Positions 42,558 to 51,143 of a stretch of 64,000 bases of DNA are shown one piece after another; within the stretch, counting starts at the first letter, position 1, and the number at the start of each line of letters is the position of its first letter. This stretch comes from Limnohabitans sp. Rim28 (lineage in GTDB: Bacteria; Pseudomonadota; Gammaproteobacteria; Burkholderiales; Burkholderiaceae_C), in contig NZ_ALKN02000002.1 in NCBI RefSeq assembly GCF_000293865.2, positions 186,001 through 250,000 of the forward strand, written 5' to 3'. Position numbers and translations under genes: made by a program. Below the pieces are notes generated by a model. That model was not told where the DNA came from and did not search any database. It worked only from the letters and a program-made list of their open reading frames with translations.

Positions 42558-44642
42558 TCAACCTGAATAGGGGTCAGCGCTGTAACGCTGCATCAAGGCT
42601 TGCTGAGCCCCCGGCCCGGGTGCGGTCAAACCCACGCGGTGGTACTGCCCATTGGACGACAAATCCCAAGCATCTCGCCCATCGTGCAAGTAGGCGATCA
42701 GGCATTCGTCGATGATCCGCTGGCGCAATGCCGGATCTTGAACCGGCCATGCCAGCTCAATTCTGCGCGTCATGTTGCGGCTCATCCAGTCGGCGCTGGA
42801 CAGGTAAAGCGATTCGGCTTGGTCGGCGCAAAAGTAAAACACGCGCGAGTGCTCGAGAAAACGACCGATCACCGAGCGCACCCGAATGTTTTCGCTCATG
42901 CCCACCACCCCTGCAGGCAGCATGCAGGCACCGCGCACAATCAGGTCAATCTTGGCGCCCTTTTGACCCGCCTCCAACAAGGCTTCGATCAGAGGCACAT
43001 CGGTCAAAGCGTTCATCTTGATGACAATGCGCGCAAAATGGCCGCGCGCTGCAGCCTGCCCAACGGCCTTGATGCGGGCCTGCATGTCGGCATGCAACTG
43101 AAAGGGCGCCACCAACAGGCGTTTCATTTTGGGCAAACGACTCTGGCTGGCCAAATGGCCAAACAGTTGGTCCATGTCAGAGGTGATGGCCGCATCGGCC
43201 GTCAAGTAACTGATGTCGGTGTACAGCGCTGCGGTTCTTCGGTTGTAGTTGCCGGTGGACAAATGACCGTAGCGGCGCAATGTGCGGCCCTCGCGGCGGG
43301 TGACCAAGAGCATCTTGGCGTGGGTCTTGAGGCCCACGATGCCATACACCACCTGGGCACCAATCGCTTCAAGTTGCTCAGCCCAATTGATGTTGGCTTC
43401 TTCGTCAAAACGGGCTTTGAGTTCGACCACCGCAGTGACTTCTTTACCCCGGCGCACCGCCTCGCGCAACAGGTCCATCATGGTGGTGTCACTGCCTGCA
43501 CGGTAGATGGTTTGCTTGATGGCCAAGACATTCGGGTCTTGCACAGCCTCTCGCAAAAAGGACAAGACCCCATCAAAGGTCTCAAAGGGCTGATGGATCA
43601 TCACATCGCCCTGTTTGAGCCGGGCAAACACCGAGCCGTTCTGGGGCAGTTGCGCCGGAAAACTGGCTTTGTACGGCGGAAACAGCAGCTCAGGTGCGTT
43701 GACCAGGTCAATCAACTGCATCAGGCGAACCAAATTGACGGGACCATTGACGCGGAAAACAGCCGCCTCGGGCAATCGGAATTCTTTGCGCAAAAACTCC
43801 GCCAAACGAGGTGCGCAACTGGCAGACACTTCGAGCCTGACGGCTTGCCCGTAATTGCGATGCTGCAGACCTTGTCGCAGCGCCATGCGCAAATTGGCTA
43901 TTTCGTCCTCGTCGACGGCCAATTCAGAGTGGCGTGTGACCCTGAACTGAGAGAACTGTCCGACCTCACGCCCCGGAAACAATTCCGACAAGTGCGAGCG
44001 GATCACGCTGGACAACAACACATAGGCCGTGCTGCTGCCGCAGACGCTCGCAGGCAATGGAATCAAGCGAGACAAAACACGAGGGACTTTGACAATGGCG
44101 ATCTCATTGGACCGACCAAAGGCGTCTTTGCCCGACAACTGAACGATGAAGTTCAAGGATTTGTTGGCCACCTGAGGAAACGGGTGCGCAGGATCCAGAC
44201 TCACGGGAACCAACAAGGGTTGAACTTCACGGTGAAAGTAATTGCGCACCCATTGACGCTGTTCGGCGTTGCGCTCGCCGTGCGACAAGATGCGGTAACC
44301 CTTGCGCTCCAGGGCTGGCAACAAATCGTCGTTGTACAAGGCGTACTGACGCGCCACCATGGCATTGGTTTTGTCGGCAATTTCTTGCAGGCTTTGAGAC
44401 GTGTAAGGGCCTGATTTCAAACCTTGCAAACAGCCCATGACGTGGGGTTCGGCTCGGACCTCAAAAAACTCATCGGTATTGGACGAGACGATGCACAAAT
44501 AACGCAAGCGCTCCAGCACGGGCACTTCGGGTCGGTGGGCCCAATCGAGCACCCGCTCGTTGAAGGCCAATATGCTCAAGTCTCGGTCAAGCAAACCCAA
44601 TGAAGACTCGTCCGATGTAAACGGTTTGACAGGTTCGGCCAT
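42558..44642 (-). CDS. ppk: Polyphosphate kinase 1
   Basis: Has the PPK1 N-terminal SLGLLDRDLSILAFNERVL, later LDPAHPFPQVANKSLNF, VELKARFDEEANI and the catalytic His in YGHLSTGNYNRRTA. It makes polyphosphate from ATP at the membrane. 694 residues, normal length. The likely start is ATG 44642; ATG at 44663 is also in frame. Its own candidate PhoB box lies upstream although three lipid genes on the same strand precede it. Confidence 0.96.
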   Translation of the reverse strand: MAEPVKPFTSDESSLGLLDRDLSILAFNERVLDWAHRPEVPVLERLRYLCIVSSNTDEFFEVRAEPHVMGCLQGLKSGPYTSQSLQEIADKTNAMVARQYALYNDDLLPALERKGYRILSHGERNAEQRQWVRNYFHREVQPLLVPVSLDPAHPFPQVANKSLNFIVQLSGKDAFGRSNEIAIVKVPRVLSRLIPLPASVCGSSTAYVLLSSVIRSHLSELFPGREVGQFSQFRVTRHSELAVDEDEIANLRMALRQGLQHRNYGQAVRLEVSASCAPRLAEFLRKEFRLPEAAVFRVNGPVNLVRLMQLIDLVNAPELLFPPYKASFPAQLPQNGSVFARLKQGDVMIHQPFETFDGVLSFLREAVQDPNVLAIKQTIYRAGSDTTMMDLLREAVRRGKEVTAVVELKARFDEEANINWAEQLEAIGAQVVYGIVGLKTHAKMLLVTRREGRTLRRYGHLSTGNYNRRTAALYTDISYLTADAAITSDMDQLFGHLASQSRLPKMKRLLVAPFQLHADMQARIKAVGQAAARGHFARIVIKMNALTDVPLIEALLEAGQKGAKIDLIVRGACMLPAGVVGMSENIRVRSVIGRFLEHSRVFYFCADQAESLYLSSADWMSRNMTRRIELAWPVQDPALRQRIIDECLIAYLHDGRDAWDLSSNGQYHRVGLTAPGPGAQQALMQRYSADPYSG

Positions 44643-44681
44643 GGTATTTTTTAGTTTGATCAATTCATTCTAAAAACCAGG

Positions 44682-44700
44682 CATGTCAATTTGATGACAA
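44682..44700 (-). promoter_or_regulatory. Candidate PhoB box before ppk
   Basis: On the minus strand TTGTCATCAAATTGACATG shows GTCAT and GACAT 11 bases apart, 40 bases before the ppk ATG. Confidence 0.65.
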
Positions 44701-44724
44701 TTTGGTGAATCGCTTCGTCAAATT

Positions 44725-45753
44725 TCACATTTGTTTGACGGGCACCAAATAAGACTTAAACAAGGCGACAGTTTCAGGCCAAGCAAATTTTTCGGCACGC
44801 GCACGGGCTTGATGTCGGCCGACTTGAAGTGCATCTTCCACAGCCTGCATCAGGTTTTCGGACAGAACACCACCCAAGACTTGACCAGAACCACCCAAGA
44901 CCTGTAAGGGGCCGTCGACCGGATAGGCCGCTACAGGGGTTCCACTGGCCATGGCCTCGAGCATGACCAGGCCAAATGTTTCATGCCGGGACGGAAAAAC
45001 AAAGACATCTGCCGCCGCAAAAACACGTGCCAGTTGGGGGCGGGGCAAGACGCCCATCCAAATCACACCCGGATAACGGGCCTTGAGTTGGGTTTCCAGC
45101 GGACCTTCACCACACACGATGCGGGTGCCTTCAAACTTCAAATCCAAAAAGGCATCGATGTTTTTTTCGTAAGACACACGGCCCACATACAGCGCCAGTG
45201 GTCTTGGCAAGCTTTGAAACTCCGGCAAATTCAAGGGTTCTGAGTGGTAATTGAACAAACGCAGATCCACGCCGTGGGTCCAGGGTTTGAGCTTTTGAAA
45301 CCCCCGAGATGCCAGCATCTCAAGAACACCTTGTGTGGGCACCATGACCCCAGACGAAGGCCCATGAAACCGACGAAAAAGGCCGTACCCCATCCACAAG
45401 GGAATGCGCAATGCCGCTTGCAAAATTTCAGGAAACTTGGTGTGAAATGCTGTGGTGAATGACCAGCCTTTTTTGAGGCAGTGCTTTCTGGCAGCCCAGC
45501 CCAAAGGGCCCTCAGTGGCAATGTGCACCGCGTCGGGCTTCAATGCGTCCAGCATGTTGGCCAACGTTCGGTAAGGTCGGATGGCCAAGTCGATGCCCGC
45601 ATAGCCTGGACAGCTTCGTTTGTTGAACTGACCAGGGTGGATGACCGAGACATCCACTCCCAACGGTCCCAACTCTTGAACCAATTCGTGCAGCGTAGTG
45701 ACCACGCCGTTGACCTGCGGATGCCATGCATCGGTGATCAATGCAAGCCTCAT
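44725..45753 (-). CDS. GT4 glycosyltransferase paired with PlcP (Agt-like)
   Basis: Starts MRLALITDAWHPQVNGVVTTL; includes HIATEGPLGWAARK, VMVPTQGVLEML and the GT4 E-x7-E signature SRHETFGLVMLEAMASGTPVA. It overlaps plcP by ATGA. In marine and rhizobial bacteria PlcP frees diacylglycerol from phospholipids and an adjacent GT4 enzyme adds glucose or glucuronate; the same is inferred here. It is a paralogue of the GT4 at 21467, so two different head groups, or two sugars in series, may be made. Confidence 0.85.
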   Translation of the reverse strand: MRLALITDAWHPQVNGVVTTLHELVQELGPLGVDVSVIHPGQFNKRSCPGYAGIDLAIRPYRTLANMLDALKPDAVHIATEGPLGWAARKHCLKKGWSFTTAFHTKFPEILQAALRIPLWMGYGLFRRFHGPSSGVMVPTQGVLEMLASRGFQKLKPWTHGVDLRLFNYHSEPLNLPEFQSLPRPLALYVGRVSYEKNIDAFLDLKFEGTRIVCGEGPLETQLKARYPGVIWMGVLPRPQLARVFAAADVFVFPSRHETFGLVMLEAMASGTPVAAYPVDGPLQVLGGSGQVLGGVLSENLMQAVEDALQVGRHQARARAEKFAWPETVALFKSYLVPVKQM

Positions 45754-46673
45754 GACTGCAAAACTTTCATAGATTTGGCCAGCGATAAAACGCCCGCCTG
45801 CCCGCCCCAATGGATGATTTCCAGTCGTCCATCAGCATGTTCGACCAGCGCTGTTCGGCTTTCTACCCAATCCCCATCGTTGCAGTACAAAACACCGTTC
45901 ACATCTCTGATCTCAGCGTGGTGAATGTGGCCGCACACCACACCGTCATAACCGCGCCGCTTGGCTTCCTGGGCGACAGCCACTTCAAAGTCACTGATGA
46001 AGTTCACAGCTTTTTTGACCTTGAGCTTCAAATACGCCGACAAGGACCAGTAGCCCCAGCCCATGCGTGCCCTGACTGTGTTCAGATGTCGGTTCAAGCG
46101 AAGGGACAATTCGTAGAGCCAGTCGCCTGTGTAAGCCAACCATTTCGCGCATTGAATGACCCCGTCGAAATGGTCTCCATGCACGACCCAAAGCTTGAGC
46201 CCTTTGGCTGTGGTGTGGGTGGTGTCGTGAAGCACTTCAACACCGCCAAAAGCATGACCGACAAAATGCCTTGCAAATTCGTCGTGGTTGCCCGGTACGT
46301 ATATCACGCGACAACCTTTACGTGCACGGCGCAGTAATTTTTGCACCACATCGTTGTGACTTTGCGGCCAAAACCAACGCCTGCGCAACTGCCAGCCGTC
46401 AACGATGTCACCCACCAAATACAACACGTCGCTGGGGTGATTTTTCAAGAAGTCCAACAGGGCTTCAGCCTGAAAACCGGGCGTACCAATGTGCAGATCA
46501 GATATGAAAATCGCCCGCAGACGTTGGCGGTCTGGGGGCGTTTCTTCATCGTCCTGGTCGTCTGCTGCCGTGGACAGCATCTGTCGAAGTGGGTACGGCA
46601 CCTGAAAGTCTTGCTGTGTCACCGGGCTTTTGAGAGCGCCTAGGGATACAAGCTGGCTTGCTGGCGCAGTCAT
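45750..46673 (-). CDS. plcP: PlcP-type phospholipase C (metallophosphoesterase)
   Basis: Contains the calcineurin-like blocks IFISDLHIG (Asp59, His61), GDIVDGW, GNHDEFAR, HGDHFD and GHIHHAE. The protein is related to LpxH-like enzymes; the PlcP group of phosphate-starved bacteria cleaves phosphatidylethanolamine, phosphatidylcholine and others to diacylglycerol. The gene order olsB-plcP-GT4-ppk and PhoB box support PlcP rather than LpxH. ATG 46673 overlaps the olsB stop (ATGA). There is an N-terminal extension of about 50 residues before the first motif. Confidence 0.85.
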   Translation of the reverse strand: MTAPASQLVSLGALKSPVTQQDFQVPYPLRQMLSTAADDQDDEETPPDRQRLRAIFISDLHIGTPGFQAEALLDFLKNHPSDVLYLVGDIVDGWQLRRRWFWPQSHNDVVQKLLRRARKGCRVIYVPGNHDEFARHFVGHAFGGVEVLHDTTHTTAKGLKLWVVHGDHFDGVIQCAKWLAYTGDWLYELSLRLNRHLNTVRARMGWGYWSLSAYLKLKVKKAVNFISDFEVAVAQEAKRRGYDGVVCGHIHHAEIRDVNGVLYCNDGDWVESRTALVEHADGRLEIIHWGGQAGVLSLAKSMKVLQS

Positions 46674-47515
46674 TGGGCACCTGATGCAAAGTGTTTTTTG
46701 TAGCGTGCAGGCAAATCTGCGGTGCGCATCATCATGGGCAAATCTGCGGTGTTGAAATCCGGATCCCAAGCAGGCGCGCCCAGCACTTTGGCACCCAATC
46801 GAAGGTAACCCTTGATCAGCGCTGGCGGTTCGATCGACAGGTGGTGGTCCAGCTGTTCAACCGGCAGCGCCAAGCGGGGGCGCACATGGAACTGGATATC
46901 GGCCAAATGGCTATGGCGTAACTGGTGCCAAATGCTGGCGGCCACATCGCCGGTGACCACGCCGTTGTGCAGCATGGGAATGCTGGCACAGCCGATCATG
47001 GTGTCCAAGCGGTTGCGGTCCATGAATTCAAACAAAGCGCCCCACAAGGCCATGATCACCCCACCGTGGCGGTGATCCACATGCACGCAACTGCGTCCCA
47101 ACTCGACCATGCGCTTGCGCATGCCGCGCAAACGGGTCAGGTCAAATTCGGTGTCGCTGTAAGTGCTGCCAATGCGCTTGGCCTGCACAGGTGTCAACAC
47201 CCGATAAGTTCCAATCACTTGGCCTGTGGCCGTGTCGCGCACCAACAGGTGCTCGCAGTAGTCATCGAACACATCGATGTCGTGGCCCTCGATGGTCTTG
47301 GGCAGACGCGCACCGAGTTCGGTGGCAAAAACAGAATACCTCAGGCGTTGCGCTTCACGAACTTCGTCTTGATGTTGCGCCCAGCTGACCTGAATGGTGC
47401 TTTGCACGCGGCGAGGTAAGAAGTCAACTTGGGCTTGATTTGATCTTGGATGAAGTGACCCCCTGGGCAACTGGACCGGCGACAAATCAAAAGTGGGGTT
47501 GGGGATTTCTTTCAT
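46670..47515 (-). CDS. olsB: OlsB-type ornithine N-acyltransferase
   Basis: The acyltransferase starts after a 45-residue leader with EVREAQRLRYSVFATELGA, then DEFDDYCEHLLV-like (DVFDDYCEHLLVRD) and ELGRSCVHVDHRHG and IGCASIPM, all features of the OlsB/hemolysin-like acyltransferase family. OlsB transfers 3-hydroxyacyl from acyl carrier protein to ornithine, the first step of ornithine lipids that replace phospholipids at low phosphate. No OlsA gene is in the window. The start ATG follows AAAGGAG. A triple PhoB-like repeat is upstream. Confidence 0.88.
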   Translation of the reverse strand: MKEIPNPTFDLSPVQLPRGSLHPRSNQAQVDFLPRRVQSTIQVSWAQHQDEVREAQRLRYSVFATELGARLPKTIEGHDIDVFDDYCEHLLVRDTATGQVIGTYRVLTPVQAKRIGSTYSDTEFDLTRLRGMRKRMVELGRSCVHVDHRHGGVIMALWGALFEFMDRNRLDTMIGCASIPMLHNGVVTGDVAASIWHQLRHSHLADIQFHVRPRLALPVEQLDHHLSIEPPALIKGYLRLGAKVLGAPAWDPDFNTADLPMMMRTADLPARYKKHFASGAQ

Positions 47516-47559
47516 GGCACACGCTCCTTTTCATCAATAAGACGATGGTGCGTGGCGAA

Positions 47560-47591
47560 CGTGTCAAGAAAATGTCTTTGGCATGAAAATT
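47560..47591 (-). promoter_or_regulatory. Candidate PhoB-box array before olsB
   Basis: On the minus strand three units, TTCAT, GACAT and GACAC, are spaced 11 bases each. The array ends about 45 bases before the olsB ATG and reaches the stop of the upstream HD gene. Confidence 0.6.
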
Positions 47592-48156
47592 ACGTGACGC
47601 ACTGGGCGGCGACCGATTGCATCAAACCCTCAAGCTGATCGAGCGCGTCTTGAATCGTGATCTCAAACCAACCGTCTTTTTGACCCAAGTCATCCCATAT
47701 CCTGAGCTGAATCGCCTCGGCAAAAAATGCCTGGCGTTCAAAATCATCACACTCGTCTTCACTCAGGTGGCCGCCTTGGTGGGTCAAACTTCTCAGGCTT
47801 TGTGGCGACAGTTTTCGTGCGTAACTGGCACGCGTGGTGACCAAGTACCGTTTGGCCAACACATGCAGGCGCACAGGCTCAGAAACGGCCAAGCCAAACA
47901 AGGGCTCTAAAAGCCTTGAACCCAAAGCGGCATGACCTTTGACAGCCGGATCTGTAGTTGGAGCACTTGGTTGTGACCACAAGTGGCCTACGTCGTGCAG
48001 CCAACTGGCCAACTGCAATTCCAAGCTGGCACCCGACTTTTCTGCCAGTCGGCCGCACTGCCACGCGTGCGCCAAATGGGTCACACGCTCACCCGAATGA
48101 ATGCGGTGAGCTGCTTGGCGGTAGAGACCGATGATGTCTGCGGTACTGAAATGCAT
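47590..48156 (-). CDS. Second PhnZ-like HD protein with altered lid
   Basis: A 188-residue HD-domain protein homologous along its full length to the HD oxygenase at 17528. Metal-ligand positions are kept at His30, His54-Asp55, His58, His75 and His98, with RIWDD near the C terminus. The lid Tyr20 of the first protein is His20 here, while Glu23 is kept. As this Tyr gates the active site in PhnZ, a changed substrate is likely. ATG 48156 is chosen; the longer frame crosses its PhoB box. Beside olsB-plcP rather than phn genes. Substrate unknown; could be a hydroxylated phosphonate or another organophosphorus compound. Confidence 0.75.
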   Translation of the reverse strand: MHFSTADIIGLYRQAAHRIHSGERVTHLAHAWQCGRLAEKSGASLELQLASWLHDVGHLWSQPSAPTTDPAVKGHAALGSRLLEPLFGLAVSEPVRLHVLAKRYLVTTRASYARKLSPQSLRSLTHQGGHLSEDECDDFERQAFFAEAIQLRIWDDLGQKDGWFEITIQDALDQLEGLMQSVAAQCVT

Positions 48157-48178
48157 CGCAGCATTCTGAGTGCGTGAG

Positions 48179-48198
48179 ATGTCAAATGGATGACAGAT
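48179..48198 (-). promoter_or_regulatory. Candidate PhoB box before second HD gene
   Basis: On the minus strand CTGTCATCCAT is followed by TTGACATCTC: GTCAT and GACAT 11 bases apart, about 25 bases before the start. One of the best matches in the window. Confidence 0.65.
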
Positions 48199-48265
48199 TG
48201 CCTTGTTCTTTTCAGGTTTTCTGACAACGACTTGCGGTAAGGTCGCTGCTTTTACAGGAGTCTTC

Positions 48266-48568
48266 ATGATCTTAGAACTCGCCGACTTCCGCATTCATGC
48301 CGGTCAGCAAGCCGCGTTTGAAAAAGCCATCGAACTGGGCCTGAGCACCGTGGCCTGCAAAGCCAAGGGTTACCGGGGCGCCAAAGTCAACCGATGCATT
48401 GAAAACCCCGAGCGTTTTGTGCTGCAAATTTTTTGGGACAACTTGGAAGACCACACCGTGGGCTTTCGCGAGTCAGCACTTTTTACCGAATGGCGTGCCA
48501 TCGTCGGCCCATTTTTCGCGGCACCGCCCCACGTTGAGCATTTCGAGTTGACTTACGCCTCTGCTTGA
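48266..48568 (+). CDS. ABM-domain (antibiotic biosynthesis monooxygenase-like) protein
   Basis: A 100-residue ferredoxin-like ABM protein: MILELADFRIHAGQQAAFEKA and VNRCIENPERFVLQIFWDNLEDH. Such small dimeric proteins act as cofactor-free monooxygenases or have unknown roles. ATG 48266 follows AGGAG and yields the conserved beginning. No functional context is seen; convergent with marR. Confidence 0.75.
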   Translation: MILELADFRIHAGQQAAFEKAIELGLSTVACKAKGYRGAKVNRCIENPERFVLQIFWDNLEDHTVGFRESALFTEWRAIVGPFFAAPPHVEHFELTYASA

Positions 48569-48576
48569 TGGCGGGA

Positions 48577-49020
48577 TCAGTCGGCTTGGTGGCCTTGCAC
48601 CAAGCGCGACAAAAGATGCACAAATTGGCTTTGCTCTTGCGGGGTCAGCGGACTCAGGATTTTTTCCTGAATCCGCGCCACATCTTTTTGAACTTGGCCC
48701 AGGGCCTGCACACCTGCGGCGGTGACCACCAAAAGTTTTCGTCGGCGATCGTTCGGATCGGCTTTTCGCTCAACCCAAGCTTTGGCCTCCAAACGGCCAA
48801 TGACCGATCCCGATGTCGCAGGGTCAAACGCCACCCGTTTGGCCAAACTCACTTGGTCTATGCCCGGGCTGTCCAGCAAGGCATTCAAAATCGCAAATTG
48901 AACCGGCGTGATATCGGCGTCGGTCAACTGTTCGGCAAAGATGGACACCGCGATTTGCTGAGCGCGACGAATCAAATGTCCTGGGGTGGCATGAAGATCA
49001 ATACTTTTGACTGTGTTCAT
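48577..49020 (-). CDS. MarR-family regulator
   Basis: Winged helix with ITPVQFAILNALLDSPGIDQVSLA split regions, GSVIGRLEAKAWVERK and DPNDRRRKLLVVT, the typical DxRxxxL wing. Divergent from the fumarylacetoacetase-type gene at 49103 and likely its regulator, as known for aromatic-acid (gentisate) catabolic genes. Confidence 0.87.
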   Translation of the reverse strand: MNTVKSIDLHATPGHLIRRAQQIAVSIFAEQLTDADITPVQFAILNALLDSPGIDQVSLAKRVAFDPATSGSVIGRLEAKAWVERKADPNDRRRKLLVVTAAGVQALGQVQKDVARIQEKILSPLTPQEQSQFVHLLSRLVQGHQAD

Positions 49021-49102
49021 AAGTTACCGGGGTGACTAGAGGGTCTGTTGGGTTTCAAAAGATCGGATTAACATCAAACGTCCATTTTTTTGAAAGCACG
49101 TC

Positions 49103-49798
49103 ATGAGCTTTGTGTTTCCACCTTCTCCGCCTGTTTCGGTGCCCGTATTGGGCAAAACGGAGCGCTTTCCGGTTCACCGCATTTACTGTGTTGGGCGCAA
49201 TTATGAAGAGCACGCCAAAGAAATGGGCTTTACCGGCCGTGAGCCGCCCTTCTTTTTTCTCAAGCCCACAGACAGCCTCGTGGTCGTCGAGGCTGGCCAA
49301 ACCGGCTCGATGCCCTACCCCAGCTTGACCCAGAACCTGCATCACGAGATTGAATTGGTGGTGGCCATTGGCAAAGGCGGTCGCAACATCTCGGCAGCCG
49401 ACTCGATCACGCACATTTACGGTTATGCCGTGGGCTTGGACATGACGCGCCGTGACCTGCAAAACGAGATGAAAAAACAAGGCCGTCCCTGGTGCATTGG
49501 CAAAGCGTTCGACCACTCTGGCCCCATCGGTCCCATCACACCGATTGCCCAAACCACCGACATCAACCATGCCGAAATCAGCCTGCAGGTCAACGGTGCT
49601 GACCGCCAGCGCAGCCACATCTCCAAGCTCATCTGGAGCGTGGCTGAAACCATCGAACACCTGTCGGCGGCGTGGGAACTGCAGGCCGGCGATTTGATTT
49701 ACACCGGCACCCCAGAGGGCGTCGCTGCGGTGGTCAAAGGCGATTTATTGGTCGGATCGGTGGCAGGCCTGTCGCCATTGCAAATCAAGATGGTTTGA
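49103..49798 (+). CDS. Fumarylacetoacetate-hydrolase family (fumarylpyruvate hydrolase-like)
   Basis: FAH-fold protein: IYCVGRNYEEHAKEMG, PFFFLKPTDSL, HHEIELVVAIG and IYTGTPEGVAAV. The metal-binding glutamates are in EIEL. With a divergent MarR gene it resembles fumarylpyruvate hydrolases of the gentisate pathway (NagK type), splitting fumarylpyruvate to fumarate and pyruvate. Gentisate dioxygenase is not in the window, so specificity is open. Confidence 0.82.
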   Translation: MSFVFPPSPPVSVPVLGKTERFPVHRIYCVGRNYEEHAKEMGFTGREPPFFFLKPTDSLVVVEAGQTGSMPYPSLTQNLHHEIELVVAIGKGGRNISAADSITHIYGYAVGLDMTRRDLQNEMKKQGRPWCIGKAFDHSGPIGPITPIAQTTDINHAEISLQVNGADRQRSHISKLIWSVAETIEHLSAAWELQAGDLIYTGTPEGVAAVVKGDLLVGSVAGLSPLQIKMV

Positions 49799-49918
49799 TC
49801 ACCAAGCCCAGTCAATGGGCCTCTGAAAAACATGAATAAAAGTGCTCAAAACCCATAAAACATAGTGTTTACCCTATATTTTTGTATTTTAACTTGCAAC
49901 ATAATTCATGTTTCATCT

Positions 49919-49944
49919 TTAAACCGACCGAGCGGTTGGTTTAA
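49919..49944. promoter_or_regulatory. TetR-type palindrome before second TRAP operon
   Basis: TTAAACCGACCG and CGGTTGGTTTAA form a near-perfect inverted repeat (one mismatch) around two bases. The ACCGACCG-N2-CGGTTGGT core is like operators of TetR regulators controlling acyl- or aryl-CoA catabolism. It sits about 40 bases before the DctP start. Confidence 0.55.
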
Positions 49945-49981
49945 TATGGCATGGTTCGAACACCCCACAGGAGACAAGCTC

Positions 49982-51013
49982 ATGAAAAAAATTCTGCAAC
50001 AAACGGCCTTGGCCGCAGGCCTGATGGCCGTTGGTTTTGGCGTTCACGCCCAGACCATCACTCTGAAGGTTCACCACTTCTTGGGCCCACAAACCATTCA
50101 GCACACCACCATGCTGGGAGACTGGTGCAGAAACATTGCACGCGACTCCAAGGACCGCCTGAAATGCGACATTTTCCCAGCCATGCAGTTGGGTGGAACA
50201 CCGGTCCAGCTTTACGAGCAGACCCGTGATGGCGTGGTGGATGTGGCTTGGACTTTGCAAATTCACACGCCCCGTTTGGCCAAGTTGGAAGTGTTCGAAT
50301 TGCCCTTCATGATGACCAATGCCGAGGCCACCAGCCGTGCAGCTTGGGACTATGCACAAAAGTTCGCCCAAGACGACTTCAAAGATGTGAAGATGCTGGC
50401 CATTCACGTGCACGGCCCAGGCAACATCTACACCAAAGCCAAGCCTGTGACCCAAATGGCCGACTTGAAAGGCATGAAGGTTCGCGCGCCCACTCGCCAA
50501 TCCAGCCGCATGCTGGCCCTGATGGGTGCGACACCCGTGTCCATGCCTGTGCCCCAAGTGCCTGAAGCTTTGTCCAAAGGCGTCATTGACGGTGCTGTGA
50601 TTCCTTACGAAGTGGCGCCCAGCCTGAAAGTCAACGAGTTGACCAACTTCACGGCCGAGACCGATCGCACTTACAACGCGCTGTACACCACCGTGTTTGT
50701 GATGCCCATGAACAAGGCCAAGTACGACTCGTTGCCTGCCGATCTGAAAGCGGTGATTGACAAAAATTCGGGACGCGAACTGTCTGCCTTCATGGGCAAA
50801 ACACAGTCGGGTCACGATGCTGTCGGTAAAAAAGTTTTTGAAGCCAGCGCGAACCAAAAAATCAGCATCATCCCCAAGGCTGAGCTTGAAAAATGGAAGA
50901 AAGCGACCGACAGCTTGGACGACGCTTGGGTGGCTGACATGACCAGCAAAGGCATGGATGGCAAAGGCATGTTGCAAAGTGCTACTGACTTGATCAAGCA
51001 GTACACCAAGTAA
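49982..51013 (+). CDS. TRAP transporter DctP-type solute-binding protein
   Basis: A signal peptide (MKKILQQTALAAGLMAVGFGVHAQ) precedes a standard DctP domain: LKVHHFLGPQT, ADLKGMKVRAPTRQSSRML with the conserved Arg expected to bind a carboxylate, and GVIDGAVIPYEV. The gene begins a dctPQM operon. The ligand is probably an organic acid, unlike the TRAP system at 10916. Confidence 0.9.
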   Translation: MKKILQQTALAAGLMAVGFGVHAQTITLKVHHFLGPQTIQHTTMLGDWCRNIARDSKDRLKCDIFPAMQLGGTPVQLYEQTRDGVVDVAWTLQIHTPRLAKLEVFELPFMMTNAEATSRAAWDYAQKFAQDDFKDVKMLAIHVHGPGNIYTKAKPVTQMADLKGMKVRAPTRQSSRMLALMGATPVSMPVPQVPEALSKGVIDGAVIPYEVAPSLKVNELTNFTAETDRTYNALYTTVFVMPMNKAKYDSLPADLKAVIDKNSGRELSAFMGKTQSGHDAVGKKVFEASANQKISIIPKAELEKWKKATDSLDDAWVADMTSKGMDGKGMLQSATDLIKQYTK

Positions 51014-51030
51014 GCACCAGCCCCGCATTC

Positions 51031-51063
51031 AAAAAGAGCAGGAGCACCTCCTGCTCTTTTTTT
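51031..51063 (+). terminator. Rho-independent terminator after dctP
   Basis: AGAGCAGGAG pairs with CTCCTGCTCT around CAC, followed by seven Ts. Lies between dctP and dctQ, so it may reduce expression of the permease genes relative to the binding protein. Confidence 0.85.
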
Positions 51064-51143
51064 CGACTCTTCGATTGCGGTCTATTGATTTTTTTTAAAC
51101 GCAACGGTCATGCACCAAACCACCTGCGAACTTTGAGTTCACC

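Noticed and set aside
42600..44414. 604-codon plus-strand frame opposite ppk
   Set aside because: Shadow of PPK1, whose catalytic motifs are intact on the minus strand.
45750..46673. LpxH (UDP-2,3-diacylglucosamine hydrolase)
   Set aside because: Motifs allow it, but the overlap with olsB and a GT4 gene and the PhoB array fit PlcP much better.
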